Assembly: GCA_905478845.1 (NCBI GenBank)
Contig: CAJQKG010000193.1
Location: 1-35,018 of the forward strand
DNA from: an uncultured Luminiphilus sp.
GTDB lineage: Bacteria; Pseudomonadota; Gammaproteobacteria; Pseudomonadales; Halieaceae
Direction of reading: 5' to 3'
Length of the DNA: 35,018 bases
The notes beneath the pieces are model-generated. The model was not told where the DNA came from, did no database searches, and saw nothing but the letters and a program-made list of their open reading frames with translations. Shown in pieces: positions 24,611-34,288 of this stretch. The position numbers and the translations under genes were made by a program. Each line of letters starts with the position of its first letter. Positions within the stretch are counted from its first letter, which is position 1.

Positions 24611-26134
24611 ATGTGTGGATTGGTGGGCATGGTGGGAGAGCGTGATGTTGCTGCGGACATCTATGATGCGCTGACCATGCTGCAGCATCGTGGACAAGAT
24701 GCAGCGGGCATCATGACCTGCTCAGATGGCAAGTTGATGCAGCGCAAGGGCGAGGGGCTGGTGCGCGACGTCTTTAGGTCCACTGACATGGCGCGGTTAT
24801 TGGGTCGATTTGGGATAGGGCATGCTCGGTATCCGACTCAAGGCAGCTCTGGTGCGGCACTGGCTCAGCCCTTTTATGTGAATTCGCCCTATGGCATCGC
24901 GCTCGCTCATAACGGCAATTTGACCAACTCGGCATTCCTGAGTGATGAGCTGTTTCAGTCTGATTTGCGCCACCTTAATACGGACTCCGACTCAGAAGTG
25001 CTGCTCAACGTGTTTGCTCACGAGTTGCACCGGCTAGGTAAGTTGATGCCTATGCCCGAGGATATTTTTACGGCGATCAGTACGGTTCATAAACGATGTG
25101 AAGGTGGGTATGCCGCCGTTGCCTTGATTGCTGGGTTCGGGTTGGTGGCGTTTCGCGATCCGCACGGTATTCGACCTTTGGTAGTTGGGCAGCGGGTCGC
25201 CGCGTCGGGTGTCGTCGAATATATGGTTGCCTCGGAGAGTGTGGCATTAGACGTGTCGGGTTATGAGCTGATTGGTGATGTGCATCCTGGTGAGGCTATT
25301 TGTGTTACCGAGGCCGGCACGTTGCATCGTCAGCAATGTGCTGAGAACCCCAAGCTCACGCCGTGTATTTTTGAGCACGTCTATTTCGCCCGTCCGGATT
25401 CGTTGATGGATAGCATCTCGGTGTATAAAACCCGAATGCGGCAGGGCGCGGCACTGGCCAAGAAGGTGTTGCGAGAGCGTCCGCAACATGGCATTGATGT
25501 GGTGATCCCCATTCCCGATACGAGCCGAGTGGCGGGACAGTCATTGGCCTATGAGCTGGGCGTCAAGTTCCGCGAGGGGTTCATGAAAAACCGTTACATT
25601 GGCCGAACCTTCATTATGCCGGGGCAGAGTGAGCGCAAGAAGTCAGTGCGGCAGAAACTCAACCCGGTGCCGCTTGAGTTTCAAGATAAGACAGTGCTCT
25701 TGGTCGATGATTCGATTGTCCGGGGTACGACCTGTGGGCAGATCATCCAAATGGCCCGAGAAGCGGGCGCTAAGCAGGTCTATTTTGCCTCGGCGGCACC
25801 GCCTGTTCGCTATCCCAATGTCTATGGCATCGACATGCCCGCCGCGGATGAGCTCATTGCCCATGGACGCACGGTGGAGGAAGTCCGTGAGGAAATTGGC
25901 GCAGACTGGCTGGTATATCAGGATCTTGAAGATCTGTTGGCCTGTTCACGGGAAGGTAATCCGGCCGTCGACGGCTTTGAGTCGTCGGTTTTTGACGGCC
26001 GTTATTTGACGGGTAACATTGACGAGCATTACCTGCAGTCGATTCAGGCTGCGCGTGCAGACAGTGCGAAGCGCCATGGCGACGCACGAGGGGTCAGTGA
26101 TGGCGCGGTGGTGGGCCTACACAATGACAATTGA
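24611..26134 (+). CDS. purF: Amidophosphoribosyltransferase
   Basis: First step of purine synthesis: makes 5-phosphoribosylamine from PRPP and glutamine. It has 507 aa. MCGLVGMVG exposes the N-terminal nucleophile Cys2 after removal of Met; the glutaminase domain shows MLQHRGQDAAG and GHARYPTQGSS; the phosphoribosyltransferase domain has the PRPP loop VLLVDDSIVRGTT at about 362-374. AGGA lies 7 bases before the ATG. It is the gammaproteobacterial form without the Bacillus-type propeptide. It is followed 3 bp later by metZ. Confidence 0.96.
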   Translation: MCGLVGMVGERDVAADIYDALTMLQHRGQDAAGIMTCSDGKLMQRKGEGLVRDVFRSTDMARLLGRFGIGHARYPTQGSSGAALAQPFYVNSPYGIALAHNGNLTNSAFLSDELFQSDLRHLNTDSDSEVLLNVFAHELHRLGKLMPMPEDIFTAISTVHKRCEGGYAAVALIAGFGLVAFRDPHGIRPLVVGQRVAASGVVEYMVASESVALDVSGYELIGDVHPGEAICVTEAGTLHRQQCAENPKLTPCIFEHVYFARPDSLMDSISVYKTRMRQGAALAKKVLRERPQHGIDVVIPIPDTSRVAGQSLAYELGVKFREGFMKNRYIGRTFIMPGQSERKKSVRQKLNPVPLEFQDKTVLLVDDSIVRGTTCGQIIQMAREAGAKQVYFASAAPPVRYPNVYGIDMPAADELIAHGRTVEEVREEIGADWLVYQDLEDLLACSREGNPAVDGFESSVFDGRYLTGNIDEHYLQSIQAARADSAKRHGDARGVSDGAVVGLHNDN

Positions 26135-26137
26135 ACG

Positions 26138-27346
26138 ATGACAGATGATTCGGGTGACTGGCTGAGCTCAGCAGGCTCACGCACACAAGCAGTGCGCGCA
26201 GGCATTCGGCGCACCCATGAGGCCGAACATGGAGAGCCCATATTTGCCTCATCGAGTTTTCTGTTCGCATCAGCTGAAGAGGCTGAGGCCAAGTTTTCTG
26301 GAGAGCTCGCGGGCAATGTCTATTCGCGTTACACCAACCCCACCGTTCGAGGATTTGAGGAGCGGTTGTCCGCTTTAGAGCAGGGGGAGGTCGCTGCTGC
26401 CACGGCATCTGGGATGTCCGCTATTTTGGCGTTATGCATGACACATTTGCGTGCCGGCGATCATGTCCTGTGCTCGCAGGATGTGTTTGGAGCAACAGTG
26501 GGCCTGTTTGATAAGGTCCTGAAAAAGTTTGGCGTCGAGGTCACTTTTGTGTCCTTAACGCGGGTCGATGATTGGCGTGAGGCAGCCACGCCACAGACGC
26601 GTCTCTTATTTCTCGAGACGCCGTCAAATCCCCTTAATGCGATCGCTGACCTGCCTGCATTTGCGCAGCTAAGTCGTGATCTCGATGCAATCCTCGCCGT
26701 CGATAATTGTTTTTGTACCCCGGCCCTGCAAAATCCACTGGCGTTGGGTGCCGACATCGTGACTCATTCTGCGACCAAGTATTTAGATGGGCAGGGCAGG
26801 GTCCTAGGCGGCGCGCTAGTGGGTAGCGAGGCGCTCATTGCTCCCGTGGTGGCGTTTAATCGCTCCTGTGGACCGACGATGAGTGCGTTTAATGCCTGGA
26901 TTATGCTCAAGGGCTTAGAAACACTCGATCTTCGCATGCGCGCCCACTGCCTAAATGCGCAACGTTTGGCGGAATGGTTAGTGGAGCAGCCGGGGGTTGA
27001 GCAAGTGCACTACTGTGGGCTGCCGAATCACCCCGGTCACGCCCTAGCGGCCTCACAGCAGCGCGGATTTGGGGGTGTCATTGCCTTTGAAATAACCGGT
27101 GGGCGCGAGGCGGCTTGGCGCTTTATTAACCATACGCAACTCATGTCTCTCACGGCGAATCTCGGCGACGCGAAAACGACCATTATTCACCCCGCCACGA
27201 CAACGCATGGCCGTCTGACAGAGCGCCAGCGGTCTGCCGCTGGCATTCATGAAGGCTTGATTCGTATTGCCGTTGGCCTAGAGGATGTCGAAGACCTTCA
27301 AGCCGATTGCTTGAAAGGTTTCTCAGCCGCACAGCATCGCCGCTGA
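26138..27346 (+). CDS. metZ: O-succinylhomoserine sulfhydrylase
   Basis: PLP enzyme of the Cys/Met metabolism family making homocysteine from O-succinylhomoserine and sulfide. It has 402 aa with YSRYTNPTVRGFEERLSALEQGE, ATASGMSAILAL, the phosphate-binding FGATVGLF region, LETPSNPLNAIADLPAF, AVDNCFCTPALQNPL and the PLP lysine Lys214 in HSATKYLDGQGR. The purF-metZ order is that of Pseudomonas, which supports metZ over the closely similar metB/metY. It is convergent with acnB, with a 9-bp gap and no clear terminator. Confidence 0.92.
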   Translation: MTDDSGDWLSSAGSRTQAVRAGIRRTHEAEHGEPIFASSSFLFASAEEAEAKFSGELAGNVYSRYTNPTVRGFEERLSALEQGEVAAATASGMSAILALCMTHLRAGDHVLCSQDVFGATVGLFDKVLKKFGVEVTFVSLTRVDDWREAATPQTRLLFLETPSNPLNAIADLPAFAQLSRDLDAILAVDNCFCTPALQNPLALGADIVTHSATKYLDGQGRVLGGALVGSEALIAPVVAFNRSCGPTMSAFNAWIMLKGLETLDLRMRAHCLNAQRLAEWLVEQPGVEQVHYCGLPNHPGHALAASQQRGFGGVIAFEITGGREAAWRFINHTQLMSLTANLGDAKTTIIHPATTTHGRLTERQRSAAGIHEGLIRIAVGLEDVEDLQADCLKGFSAAQHRR

Positions 27347-27355
27347 GCGATTCTG

Positions 27356-29968
27356 CTAGGCGACCTCGTCAATAATCGTGGCAGCAATGCGCTGGCCATC
27401 CTCCGCCAGTTTCTGAAATGCCAGCACCCGATCAAAGTTCATATAGCGATAAATTTCATCGGCCATAGAATCGATTTTTCCGGCGTATTCGAGATATTCA
27501 GCCGGCGTCGGGAGCTTGCCAAGTAGGGCGCCTACCGCAGCCAGTTCGGCCGAGGTTAGATAGACATTAGCCCCTTCGCCGAGTCGATTGGGGAAGTTGC
27601 GCGTAGAGGTCGACAGCACCGTCGATTTCGGCGCAACGCGGGCTTGGTTGCCCATGCACAGCGAGCACCCCGGCATTTCGGTACGCGCTCCTGCGCGTCC
27701 AAAGATGGCGTAATAGCCTTCCTCCATGAGTTGGTTTTCATCCATGCGCGTGGGCGGGCAAATCCACATCCGCGTGGAAACCGGAGCCCCATGAGCCTTG
27801 AGGAGTTCTCCAGCCGCTCTGAAGTGACCGATATTGGTCATGCAGCTGCCAATAAAGACCTCATCGACGGTGTCGCCCTGAACTTCTGAAAGCAGTCGCG
27901 CATCGTCAGGATCGTTGGGTGCGCAAACGATGGGTTGATCGATGTCTGCAAGATCTATTTCGATCACCGCGGCATACTCGGCATCGTGGTCTGCAGCGAG
28001 TAGTTTGGGATCCGCTAGCCAGGCTTCCATATTCCGTGCGCGCCGCTCCAGGGTTCGTGCGTCACCGTATCCTTCAGCGATCATAGATCTCAGTAAGACA
28101 ATATTAGAGCGCAAGTATTCTGCAATCGTGTCCTCGCCCAGATTGATCGTGCAACCGGCTGCGGAGCGCTCTGCTGAGGCGTCGGACAATTCAAAGGCTT
28201 GTTCAACCGTGAGTGAATCCAACCCTTCGATTTCTAAAATACGGCCAGAAAAGATATTTTTCTTACCTTTTTTCTCCACCGTGAGCAGGTTTTGCTGTAT
28301 CGCATAGTAGGGAATGGCATGCACCAAGTCGCGCAATGTCACGCCGGGTCTCATGTCGCCCCGAAAGCGCACCAACACCGACTCTGGCATGTCTAATGGC
28401 ATCACGCCTGTTGCAGCAGCAAAGGCCACCAATCCGGATCCGGCCGGAAACGAGATCCCCATGGGGAACCGGGTATGTGAGTCGCCACCGGTGCCGACGG
28501 TATCGGGCAGCAGCATGCGGTTTAGCCAGCTATGAATAATGCCATCGCCGGGACGCAGCGAAACACCGCCGCGAGTGGTGATGAAGTCTGGGAGCGTGTG
28601 TTGCGTATTGATATCAACGGGCTTGGGGTAAGCGGCGGTGTGGCAAAAAGACTGCATGGTGAGGTCAGCTGAAAAGCCTAGGCAGGCCAAATCTTGAAGC
28701 TCGTCACGCGTCATTGGCCCGGTCGTGTCTTGAGAGCCGACGGTTGTCATCTGTGGCTCACAGTAGGTGCCCGGGCGAATGCCCTCTACGCCACAGGCTC
28801 GTCCCACCATTTTTTGAGCCAGCGTGAAGCCTTTATCCGATTCTTCAGGCGGCGTTGGCTTGCGAAAAAGCGCGCTTTCATCGAGCCCGAGTGCTTGCCT
28901 TGCTTTGGTGGTTAAGCCGCGGCCAATAATGAGATTGATGCGTCCTCCCGCCCGCACTTCGTCAAGCAGGACATCAGAGCGAAGGGCAAACTCTGACAAT
29001 ACGTCGCCCGATTCAGACAGTATGACGCCCTCATAGGGCCGTATTTCGATGACGTCACCCATTTGTAGCTGATCTACCGGGGCTTCAAATACCAGCGCGC
29101 CTGCGTCTTCCATCGTATTGTAAAAAATGGGCGCGACTTTTGCGCCGATGCAAACACCGCCGGCACGCTTGTTAGGGATGCCCGGTGTGTCCTGACCAAA
29201 ATACCAAAGCACTGAGTTCGTAGCAGACTTTCTCGAAGAGCCGGTTCCAACGACATCACCGACAAAGGCAACGGGTAGCCCGCTCGATTGAATCTCTTTG
29301 ATCAATTGGAGTGGCCCTGTGGTGCCAGGTTCATCAGGCTCGATTCCGTCTCTGGCCATTTTAAACATCGCCAGCGCATGAAGCGGAATATCAGGTCGCG
29401 ACCAAGCATCAGGAGCGGGTGAAAGATCATCTGTATTGGTTTCTCCAGTGACCTTGAAAACCACCATTTTGAGGGACTCTGGTACCTCCTGCCGGCTGGT
29501 GAACCATTCTCCTGCTGCCCAGCTGTCGAGAACCGATTGCGCATGTGCTGACCCATTCTCTGCGAGTTGCTGCACGTCGTGGAAGGCGTCAAAGACCAAA
29601 ATAGTGCGCTTTAACTCTCTCGCAGCACTGGCGCCGACCTCACCGTCCTCCAGTAAGCCAATGAGTGTTCCAATGTTGTAGCCGCCGAGCATATTGCCGA
29701 GTAAGGTCACTGCCTGCTCACGATTAATAAGCGCGCACTGTGTCTCTGCCTTCGCAATCGACGACAAAAACCCCGCCTTGACGTAGGCCGCTTCGTCGAC
29801 GCCGGGTGGGACCCGTTCCGACAGTAACTCGATGAGAAAAGCCTCTTCTCCCGCCGGGGGCTCTTGAATGAGCTCGACTAATCCCGCGACCTGCTCAGGC
29901 GACAATGGGGCGGGGGGAATGTTCATAGCGGCGCGCTCGGCCACGTGTTGTCTATAAGCGTCCAGCAT
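27356..29968 (-). CDS. acnB: Bifunctional aconitate hydratase 2 / 2-methylisocitrate dehydratase
   Basis: Main TCA-cycle aconitase of proteobacteria, isomerising citrate and isocitrate. Its 870 aa have the AcnB domain order: an N-terminal HEAT-like domain ([15 protein letters not shown]), then the swivel domain ([21 protein letters not shown]), then the catalytic domains with [19 protein letters not shown]. The [4Fe-4S] ligands are Cys709 (IGSCMTN), Cys768 and Cys771 ([10 protein letters not shown]), one residue off the E. coli positions as I recall them. AGGA lies 6 bases before the ATG. It is transcribed alone, towards metZ. Confidence 0.97.
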   Translation of the reverse strand: MLDAYRQHVAERAAMNIPPAPLSPEQVAGLVELIQEPPAGEEAFLIELLSERVPPGVDEAAYVKAGFLSSIAKAETQCALINREQAVTLLGNMLGGYNIGTLIGLLEDGEVGASAARELKRTILVFDAFHDVQQLAENGSAHAQSVLDSWAAGEWFTSRQEVPESLKMVVFKVTGETNTDDLSPAPDAWSRPDIPLHALAMFKMARDGIEPDEPGTTGPLQLIKEIQSSGLPVAFVGDVVGTGSSRKSATNSVLWYFGQDTPGIPNKRAGGVCIGAKVAPIFYNTMEDAGALVFEAPVDQLQMGDVIEIRPYEGVILSESGDVLSEFALRSDVLLDEVRAGGRINLIIGRGLTTKARQALGLDESALFRKPTPPEESDKGFTLAQKMVGRACGVEGIRPGTYCEPQMTTVGSQDTTGPMTRDELQDLACLGFSADLTMQSFCHTAAYPKPVDINTQHTLPDFITTRGGVSLRPGDGIIHSWLNRMLLPDTVGTGGDSHTRFPMGISFPAGSGLVAFAAATGVMPLDMPESVLVRFRGDMRPGVTLRDLVHAIPYYAIQQNLLTVEKKGKKNIFSGRILEIEGLDSLTVEQAFELSDASAERSAAGCTINLGEDTIAEYLRSNIVLLRSMIAEGYGDARTLERRARNMEAWLADPKLLAADHDAEYAAVIEIDLADIDQPIVCAPNDPDDARLLSEVQGDTVDEVFIGSCMTNIGHFRAAGELLKAHGAPVSTRMWICPPTRMDENQLMEEGYYAIFGRAGARTEMPGCSLCMGNQARVAPKSTVLSTSTRNFPNRLGEGANVYLTSAELAAVGALLGKLPTPAEYLEYAGKIDSMADEIYRYMNFDRVLAFQKLAEDGQRIAATIIDEVA

Positions 29969-30004
29969 GAGGGGTCCTCGTTAGGGCAGTGATTCAGCGC
30001 GCGG

Positions 30005-30034
30005 AGTATAGCTTGGCTGGTGTGCCATCAGTAA
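30005..30034 (-). promoter_or_regulatory. Candidate sigma70 promoter of acnB
   Basis: On the minus strand TTACTG (30029-30034) and TATACT (30005-30010) are 18 bp apart, about 36 bp upstream of the acnB ATG. The -10 differs from consensus at one base; the -35 is weak. It lies in the 167-bp divergent gap with the DUF1289 gene. Confidence 0.5.
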
Positions 30035-30104
30035 GGCAGTTTCTTCAAATATTAGGCATTCATTCGATCCATGAGCCGCCAGTGCCCGAGCGGTAGTGAG
30101 AAAC

Positions 30105-30113
30105 TGCTAAACT
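30105..30113 (+). promoter_or_regulatory. Extended -10 (TGCTAAACT) for the DUF1289-miaE pair
   Basis: TGC-TAAACT is 22 bp before the GTG start, leaving the GAGGAG ribosome-binding site in the transcript. It is nearly identical to the element upstream of trpF. No -35 is evident. Confidence 0.4.
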
Positions 30114-30135
30114 TTGGGACAGTAGAGGAGAGTCC

Positions 30136-30624
30136 GTGTCGAGCTTAATCGCTATCAAAACCCCTTGTATTGGTGTCTGTTCGACCGGCATCGGCGATGT
30201 TGTCTGTCGTGGTTGCAAGCGGTTTACCCATGAGGTGATTAATTGGAACGGTTACTCACAGGAGCAAAAGCGCGCCATTGACCAGCGTTTGGCGCAGTTT
30301 CTGGCGCTTTGTGTCGCCAATAAATTCCGCATAATGGATCTAAAGCTGCTTCATTGGCAGCTGGAGGTGCAGAAAATTCGTTATCAGGCCGATCATGATC
30401 CCTACTGTCATGTGTTTGTTTTGCTGAAGGCAGGTGCTGCCCAGATTGCTGCGCCAGAGCAATTTGGTTTCGAGGTGCTTGCCCCGTTTCGACACGTGCC
30501 GTTGGTGGACTTAAGAGATCAGATTGATGAAGAGTTCTGGGTGCTGTCCTCAGCGCATTACGACCGCTATATCGCGACCGCCGATATGTTTGGCGACAAC
30601 GGCATTGAACAGGCGGCACCATGA
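30136..30624 (+). CDS. DUF1289 protein with C-terminal extension
   Basis: The first 55 residues are a DUF1289 domain: TPCIGVCSTGIGDVVCRGCKRFTHEVINW, with Cys11, Cys15, Cys24 and Cys27 as probable metal ligands. At 162 aa it is about twice the length of the minimal YdhL-type protein. The extra region (about 60-162) is soluble and mixed alpha/beta, with several aromatic and histidine residues (LKLLHWQLEVQKIRYQ, HDPYCHVFVLLKAG). The start is GTG with GAGGAG 5 bases upstream. The stop overlaps the miaE start by 4 bp. Its function is unknown; the coupling suggests a link with tRNA modification or with iron. Confidence 0.8.
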   Translation: MSSLIAIKTPCIGVCSTGIGDVVCRGCKRFTHEVINWNGYSQEQKRAIDQRLAQFLALCVANKFRIMDLKLLHWQLEVQKIRYQADHDPYCHVFVLLKAGAAQIAAPEQFGFEVLAPFRHVPLVDLRDQIDEEFWVLSSAHYDRYIATADMFGDNGIEQAAP

Positions 30625-31256
30625 GCGTTGATGCGCGTTTACTGGCACCCGTTGAGGCTTTTTTACCCTGTGTGACGCCAGAGGCCTGGGTGAACGAGGC
30701 GCTTCAGCCTCAGCACGAGGCCACATTGCTGATCGATCACGCCAATTGTGAAAAAAAAGCGGCGGCAACAGCGTTAAGTCTGATGCATCGCTATGTTGAG
30801 CAGGCAGGGTTGCTGGATAAAATGTCTCGATTAGCGCGGGAGGAGCTGCGGCATTTTGAGCAGGTGTTGCGGCTAATGCGATCTCGCGACATCGTTTATG
30901 CCCCACTCAGTGCGTCGAGGTATGCGCAGGGGCTGCATAAAGGGGTCAGGAAGCAAGAACCCGGACGTTTGGTCGATACGTTGATTGTGGGCGCACTCAT
31001 CGAGGCGCGCTCTTGTGAGCGGTTTGCGCGCTTGGCGCCGTCCTTGGCGCCGGAGCTCCAAGATTTTTACCAGTCGTTGCTGAAAAGCGAAGCTCGACAC
31101 TTCAACGACTACCTAACGCTCGCCAGACCGCTATGTGACGCACAAACCTTCGATCAACGCCTGACTTACTTCCGAGGCCTAGAAGCGGATTTGATACAGT
31201 CACCTGACACGGAATTTCGCTTTCACAGTGGCCCACCAGAGGCGGTCAAGGATTGA
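30621..31256 (+). CDS. miaE: tRNA-(ms2io6A37) hydroxylase MiaE
   Basis: Non-heme diiron monooxygenase that hydroxylates the isopentenyl group of ms2i6A at tRNA position 37. It has 211 aa in a ferritin-like bundle with the expected carboxylate/histidine ligands: Glu44 (NCEKKAA), Glu75 and His78 (EELRHFEQ), Glu128 (LIEARSCERF), Glu157 and His160 (SEARHFNDY). The ATG overlaps the DUF1289 stop. Its 3' end overlaps the convergent lpxH by 11 bp. miaA and miaB are not in the window. Confidence 0.92.
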   Translation: MSVDARLLAPVEAFLPCVTPEAWVNEALQPQHEATLLIDHANCEKKAAATALSLMHRYVEQAGLLDKMSRLAREELRHFEQVLRLMRSRDIVYAPLSASRYAQGLHKGVRKQEPGRLVDTLIVGALIEARSCERFARLAPSLAPELQDFYQSLLKSEARHFNDYLTLARPLCDAQTFDQRLTYFRGLEADLIQSPDTEFRFHSGPPEAVKD

Positions 31257-31962
31257 GACTAAAGTGCTCTAGCGTCAGGTCTGCGCCGTTTTCTCTCAGT
31301 AACCACCCCTGTTGAGCACTCCAGTCACCTAGCACAATACGCTCCCCAGCCGCAGTGCTATGCCTAGCGGGTCGGTGAGTATGTCCGTGTATCATTCTGC
31401 TGATGTCATGATCACTCATGAGTTGGGCAACTGCGCTCGCATTGACGTCCATGATGTCTTCCGCTTTGTTGCTGGCCGCATCGATACTCAGCGCTCTGAG
31501 CTGCAGCGCGAGCTCTCGGCGCTCGCCGAGGGATTTTTCCATCATCTCGGCCTGCCAATCTGGGGAGTGCACTAGGGCGCGAAACTGTTGGTAGTCGGCA
31601 TCATCGGTACACAGCGTGTCGCCGTGTAGCACGATGGCAGGCGCGCCCGCGACCTCGAGGAGGGTCACGTCAGCGAGTAACGTGCCGCCGACATCGGCGG
31701 CAAACTGCTGGCCGAGCATAAAATCTCGGTTACCCCTACACAAAAGAATTTCGCAGCCAGCCACGCTAAGCTGTCGCAGTAGGTCTTTGATTCTCTCGGC
31801 TAGCGGGTCGTCATCGTCATCGCCAACCCATGCTTCAAAAAAATCACCCAAAATAACCAGTGACTCGACACCACGCTCCCGAGTCATTAGGTCATTGAGC
31901 CCCGTCTCGATAGACGGGGTTTGATTGCTGAGGTGCAGATCGCTAATGAAAAGTCGGTGCAC
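31246..31962 (-). CDS. lpxH: UDP-2,3-diacylglucosamine pyrophosphatase
   Basis: Hydrolyses UDP-2,3-diacylglucosamine to lipid X in lipid A synthesis at the inner face of the inner membrane. Its 238 aa match E. coli LpxH. The calcineurin-type metallophosphatase motifs are LFISDLHLS (Asp8, His10), LGDFFEAWVGDD, CRGNRDFMLG, LHGDTLCTDD and MIHGHTHRP. The start is GTG, with GGAGGA close upstream, 12 bp after the ppiB stop, so ppiB and lpxH form one transcript. Their order upstream of glnS-cysS follows Pseudomonas. Confidence 0.94.
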   Translation of the reverse strand: MHRLFISDLHLSNQTPSIETGLNDLMTRERGVESLVILGDFFEAWVGDDDDDPLAERIKDLLRQLSVAGCEILLCRGNRDFMLGQQFAADVGGTLLADVTLLEVAGAPAIVLHGDTLCTDDADYQQFRALVHSPDWQAEMMEKSLGERRELALQLRALSIDAASNKAEDIMDVNASAVAQLMSDHDISRMIHGHTHRPARHSTAAGERIVLGDWSAQQGWLLRENGADLTLEHFSLNP

Positions 31963-31974
31963 CGTTCCTCCGTC

Positions 31975-32481
31975 TTACTCTGTGACTGAGATGCTCTCAA
32001 TGATGATGGGGTCTGTCGGGACGTCCTGGTGACCCCCCTGGCTACCCGTTTGCACGCTGCGAATTTTATCGAGGACTGCTTCGCCTTCTGTGATCTTACC
32101 AAAGACGGTGTATCCCCAGCCCTGCATGTTTTCGCCGGTATGATTCAGGAAGTCGTTGTCTTGCGCGTTGATAAAAAACTGTGCGGTTGCCGAGTGAGGA
32201 TCTTGGGTTCGCGCCATCGCAATGGTGCCGCGCTGATTTTGCAAGCCGTTATTCGCTTCATTATCGACGGGCGCCTGAGTGGGCTTTTGCTCCATGTCAG
32301 TTGTGAAGCCGCCACCTTGGATCATAAAGTTTTCAATGACGCGATGAAAAATCGTCCCGTCATAAAAGCCGCTGGCGACGTACGAAAGAAAATTCTCGAC
32401 TGTTTTAGGAGCCTTGTCGGCATCTAATTCCAGTGTCATCTGACCGACGGTCGTGGCTATGGTTACGTGCGCTGTTGGCAT
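31975..32481 (-). CDS. ppiB: Peptidyl-prolyl cis-trans isomerase B (cyclophilin type)
   Basis: Cytoplasmic cyclophilin of 168 aa, accelerating proline isomerisation. No signal peptide is present ([19 protein letters not shown]), which distinguishes it from periplasmic PpiA. Active-site residues are in [13 protein letters not shown] (Arg, Phe, Met, Gln), [20 protein letters not shown], and a Trp-containing [18 protein letters not shown] lies 4-5 bases before the ATG. It is divergent from glnS and leads lpxH. Confidence 0.94.
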   Translation of the reverse strand: MPTAHVTIATTVGQMTLELDADKAPKTVENFLSYVASGFYDGTIFHRVIENFMIQGGGFTTDMEQKPTQAPVDNEANNGLQNQRGTIAMARTQDPHSATAQFFINAQDNDFLNHTGENMQGWGYTVFGKITEGEAVLDKIRSVQTGSQGGHQDVPTDPIIIESISVTE

Positions 32482-32540
32482 GTCGTCCTCAAGGGGTCAT
32501 TAGGAAAGCGCGAATCCTACCTGAGTTGCGAGGGGGTTGC

Positions 32541-32572
32541 GATCCCAAATTTGTATTAAACACACTGGGATC
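32541..32572. repeat. 7-bp inverted repeat in the ppiB-glnS divergent gap
   Basis: GATCCCA (32541-32547) and TGGGATC (32566-32572) flank an AT-rich 18-bp centre, just upstream of the glnS -10. It could be an operator or chance; the arms are short. Confidence 0.3.
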
Positions 32573-32595
32573 CCCTGCCATGGCCAGCTTCCCAT

Positions 32596-32604
32596 TGGTA
32601 TAGT
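32596..32604 (+). promoter_or_regulatory. Extended -10 (TGGTATAGT) of glnS
   Basis: TGG-TATAGT sits 25 bp before the glnS ATG; the hexamer differs from TATAAT at one base. The predicted transcript would keep the GGGGGTG tract before the start. Confidence 0.45.
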
Positions 32605-32629
32605 ACGGCCCTCTATTTGGGGGGTGGGT

Positions 32630-34288
32630 ATGTCAGCAGAATTGCGCAGTAACTTTTTGCGGACACAAATTCAGTCTGATCTCGACGCGGGTCGGACTCG
32701 GGAGGTGGTGACAAGGTTTCCTCCTGAGCCCAATGGCTTTTTGCACATTGGGCATGCGAAGTCGATCACCGTCAACTTTGGCCTCGCTGAACAGTTTGGT
32801 GGGCGATGTCATTTGCGTTTTGACGACACCAATCCCGAGAAAGAGAGTCAAGAGTTTATTGACTCTATTCAGGAAGATGTCCGTTGGTTGGGGTACGAGT
32901 GGAGCGGCGAAGTCCGTTTTGCTTCCTCCTATTTTGAGCAGTTTTATGAATGGGCGCTGCATTTGATTGATAGCGGGCTTGCCTATGTATGCGACCTCTC
33001 TGCGGAGGAAGCGAGGCGCTATCGCGGCTCTCTGGTGGAGCCCGGTCAGAACAGCCCCTTTCGGGACCGTAGCGCGTCCGAAAGCCGGGCGCTGTTCGAG
33101 CAGATGCGTGCGGGAGCGTTTGCCGAGGGCGAAAAGGTATTGCGGGCAAAAATTGATATGGCCGCCCCCAATATGAATCTCCGAGACCCTATTCTCTACC
33201 GTATTCGTGATGTGGCACACCATCAGACCGGTACGGCTTGGACCATTTATCCCACTTACGATTTCGCGCACGGACAAGAGGATGCGATCGAGGGGATTAC
33301 CCACTCGATTTGCACCCTCGAATTTGAAGACCATCGGCCGTTATACGAGTGGTTTATCGAGCACTTGCCGGTGCCTCACACCCCGCGGCAGATTGAGTTT
33401 GCTCGGCTGAATACGAGTTACACCATAACGAGTAAGCGGCAGTTGAAGCAGTTGGTCGATGCTGCCGTGGTGACCGGCTGGGATGACCCCCGAATGCCGA
33501 CGATTGCGGGGCTGCGCAGGAGAGGCTACCCAGCGGCGGCGATTCGCCATTTCTGTGAAGAAGTTGGTACCTCCCGTTCCGATAGTATGGTTGACGTGGC
33601 AATGCTGGAGAGTGCGGTCCGTGACCATCTCAATAAGACGGCTCCCCGCGCCATGTGTGTGTTGCGGCCGCTGCGCTTAACCCTCACTAATTTGCCGAAT
33701 GAGTCCGTGTTGTCACTACCCAACCATCCTGCCGATGAGGCTTTTGGGCAGCGCGAAGTGACGTTGAGTCAGGTGCTCTTTATCGACCGTCAGGATTTTC
33801 GTGAGTCCGCCAACAAGCAGTTCAAGCGGCTGGTATTAGGAAAGCGCGTTCGTCTGCGAGGTGCGCTAGTCATCGAAGCGGAGCGCTGCGAGACAGACGC
33901 AGAAGGCAATGTGACACACGTCTTTGCGCGCTGCATCACGTTAGCGCCGGGCACGGACCCTGAGGATGGTGTCAAGCCTAAGGGCGTTATTCATTGGGTG
34001 TCAGCTGATCATTGTGTGCCTGCCGTGGTGAGATGTTATGACCGATTATTTTCTCAGGAGGCGCCGGGGCGCTGCGACGATGTCTTGGAGGCAATTAACC
34101 CAGAGAGTCTCGTGGTGGTAGAGAATGCGGTGGTGGAGCCCATGCTCGCAACGCTGGTGCCTGAGGAGGTGTACCAGTTTGAGCGTGAGGGCTATTTTGT
34201 GGCCGATCGATACGAGTATCACAGTGAGACTCCCGTTTTTAATATGACCATTGGACTACGTGATAACTGGTCGTCACCCAATGACTGA
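32630..34288 (+). CDS. glnS: Glutaminyl-tRNA synthetase
   Basis: Class I synthetase charging tRNA-Gln directly; its presence implies direct glutaminylation rather than only the amidotransferase route. ATG at 32630 gives [14 protein letters not shown] and 552 aa, as in E. coli; the track start at 32537 is upstream of the promoter element. Motifs: [15 protein letters not shown] (HIGH), [40 protein letters not shown], and the KMSKS-equivalent [11 protein letters not shown], followed by [17 protein letters not shown]. The C-terminal beta-barrel domains end in [10 protein letters not shown]. cysS overlaps its end by 8 bp. Confidence 0.95.
   Translation: MSAELRSNFLRTQIQSDLDAGRTREVVTRFPPEPNGFLHIGHAKSITVNFGLAEQFGGRCHLRFDDTNPEKESQEFIDSIQEDVRWLGYEWSGEVRFASSYFEQFYEWALHLIDSGLAYVCDLSAEEARRYRGSLVEPGQNSPFRDRSASESRALFEQMRAGAFAEGEKVLRAKIDMAAPNMNLRDPILYRIRDVAHHQTGTAWTIYPTYDFAHGQEDAIEGITHSICTLEFEDHRPLYEWFIEHLPVPHTPRQIEFARLNTSYTITSKRQLKQLVDAAVVTGWDDPRMPTIAGLRRRGYPAAAIRHFCEEVGTSRSDSMVDVAMLESAVRDHLNKTAPRAMCVLRPLRLTLTNLPNESVLSLPNHPADEAFGQREVTLSQVLFIDRQDFRESANKQFKRLVLGKRVRLRGALVIEAERCETDAEGNVTHVFARCITLAPGTDPEDGVKPKGVIHWVSADHCVPAVVRCYDRLFSQEAPGRCDDVLEAINPESLVVVENAVVEPMLATLVPEEVYQFEREGYFVADRYEYHSETPVFNMTIGLRDNWSSPND

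Noticed and set aside
32633-33334. 233-aa ORF on the minus strand inside glnS
   Set aside because: It lies entirely opposite a clearly conserved glnS reading frame and shows no recognisable motif; long antisense ORFs are expected in GC-rich coding DNA.
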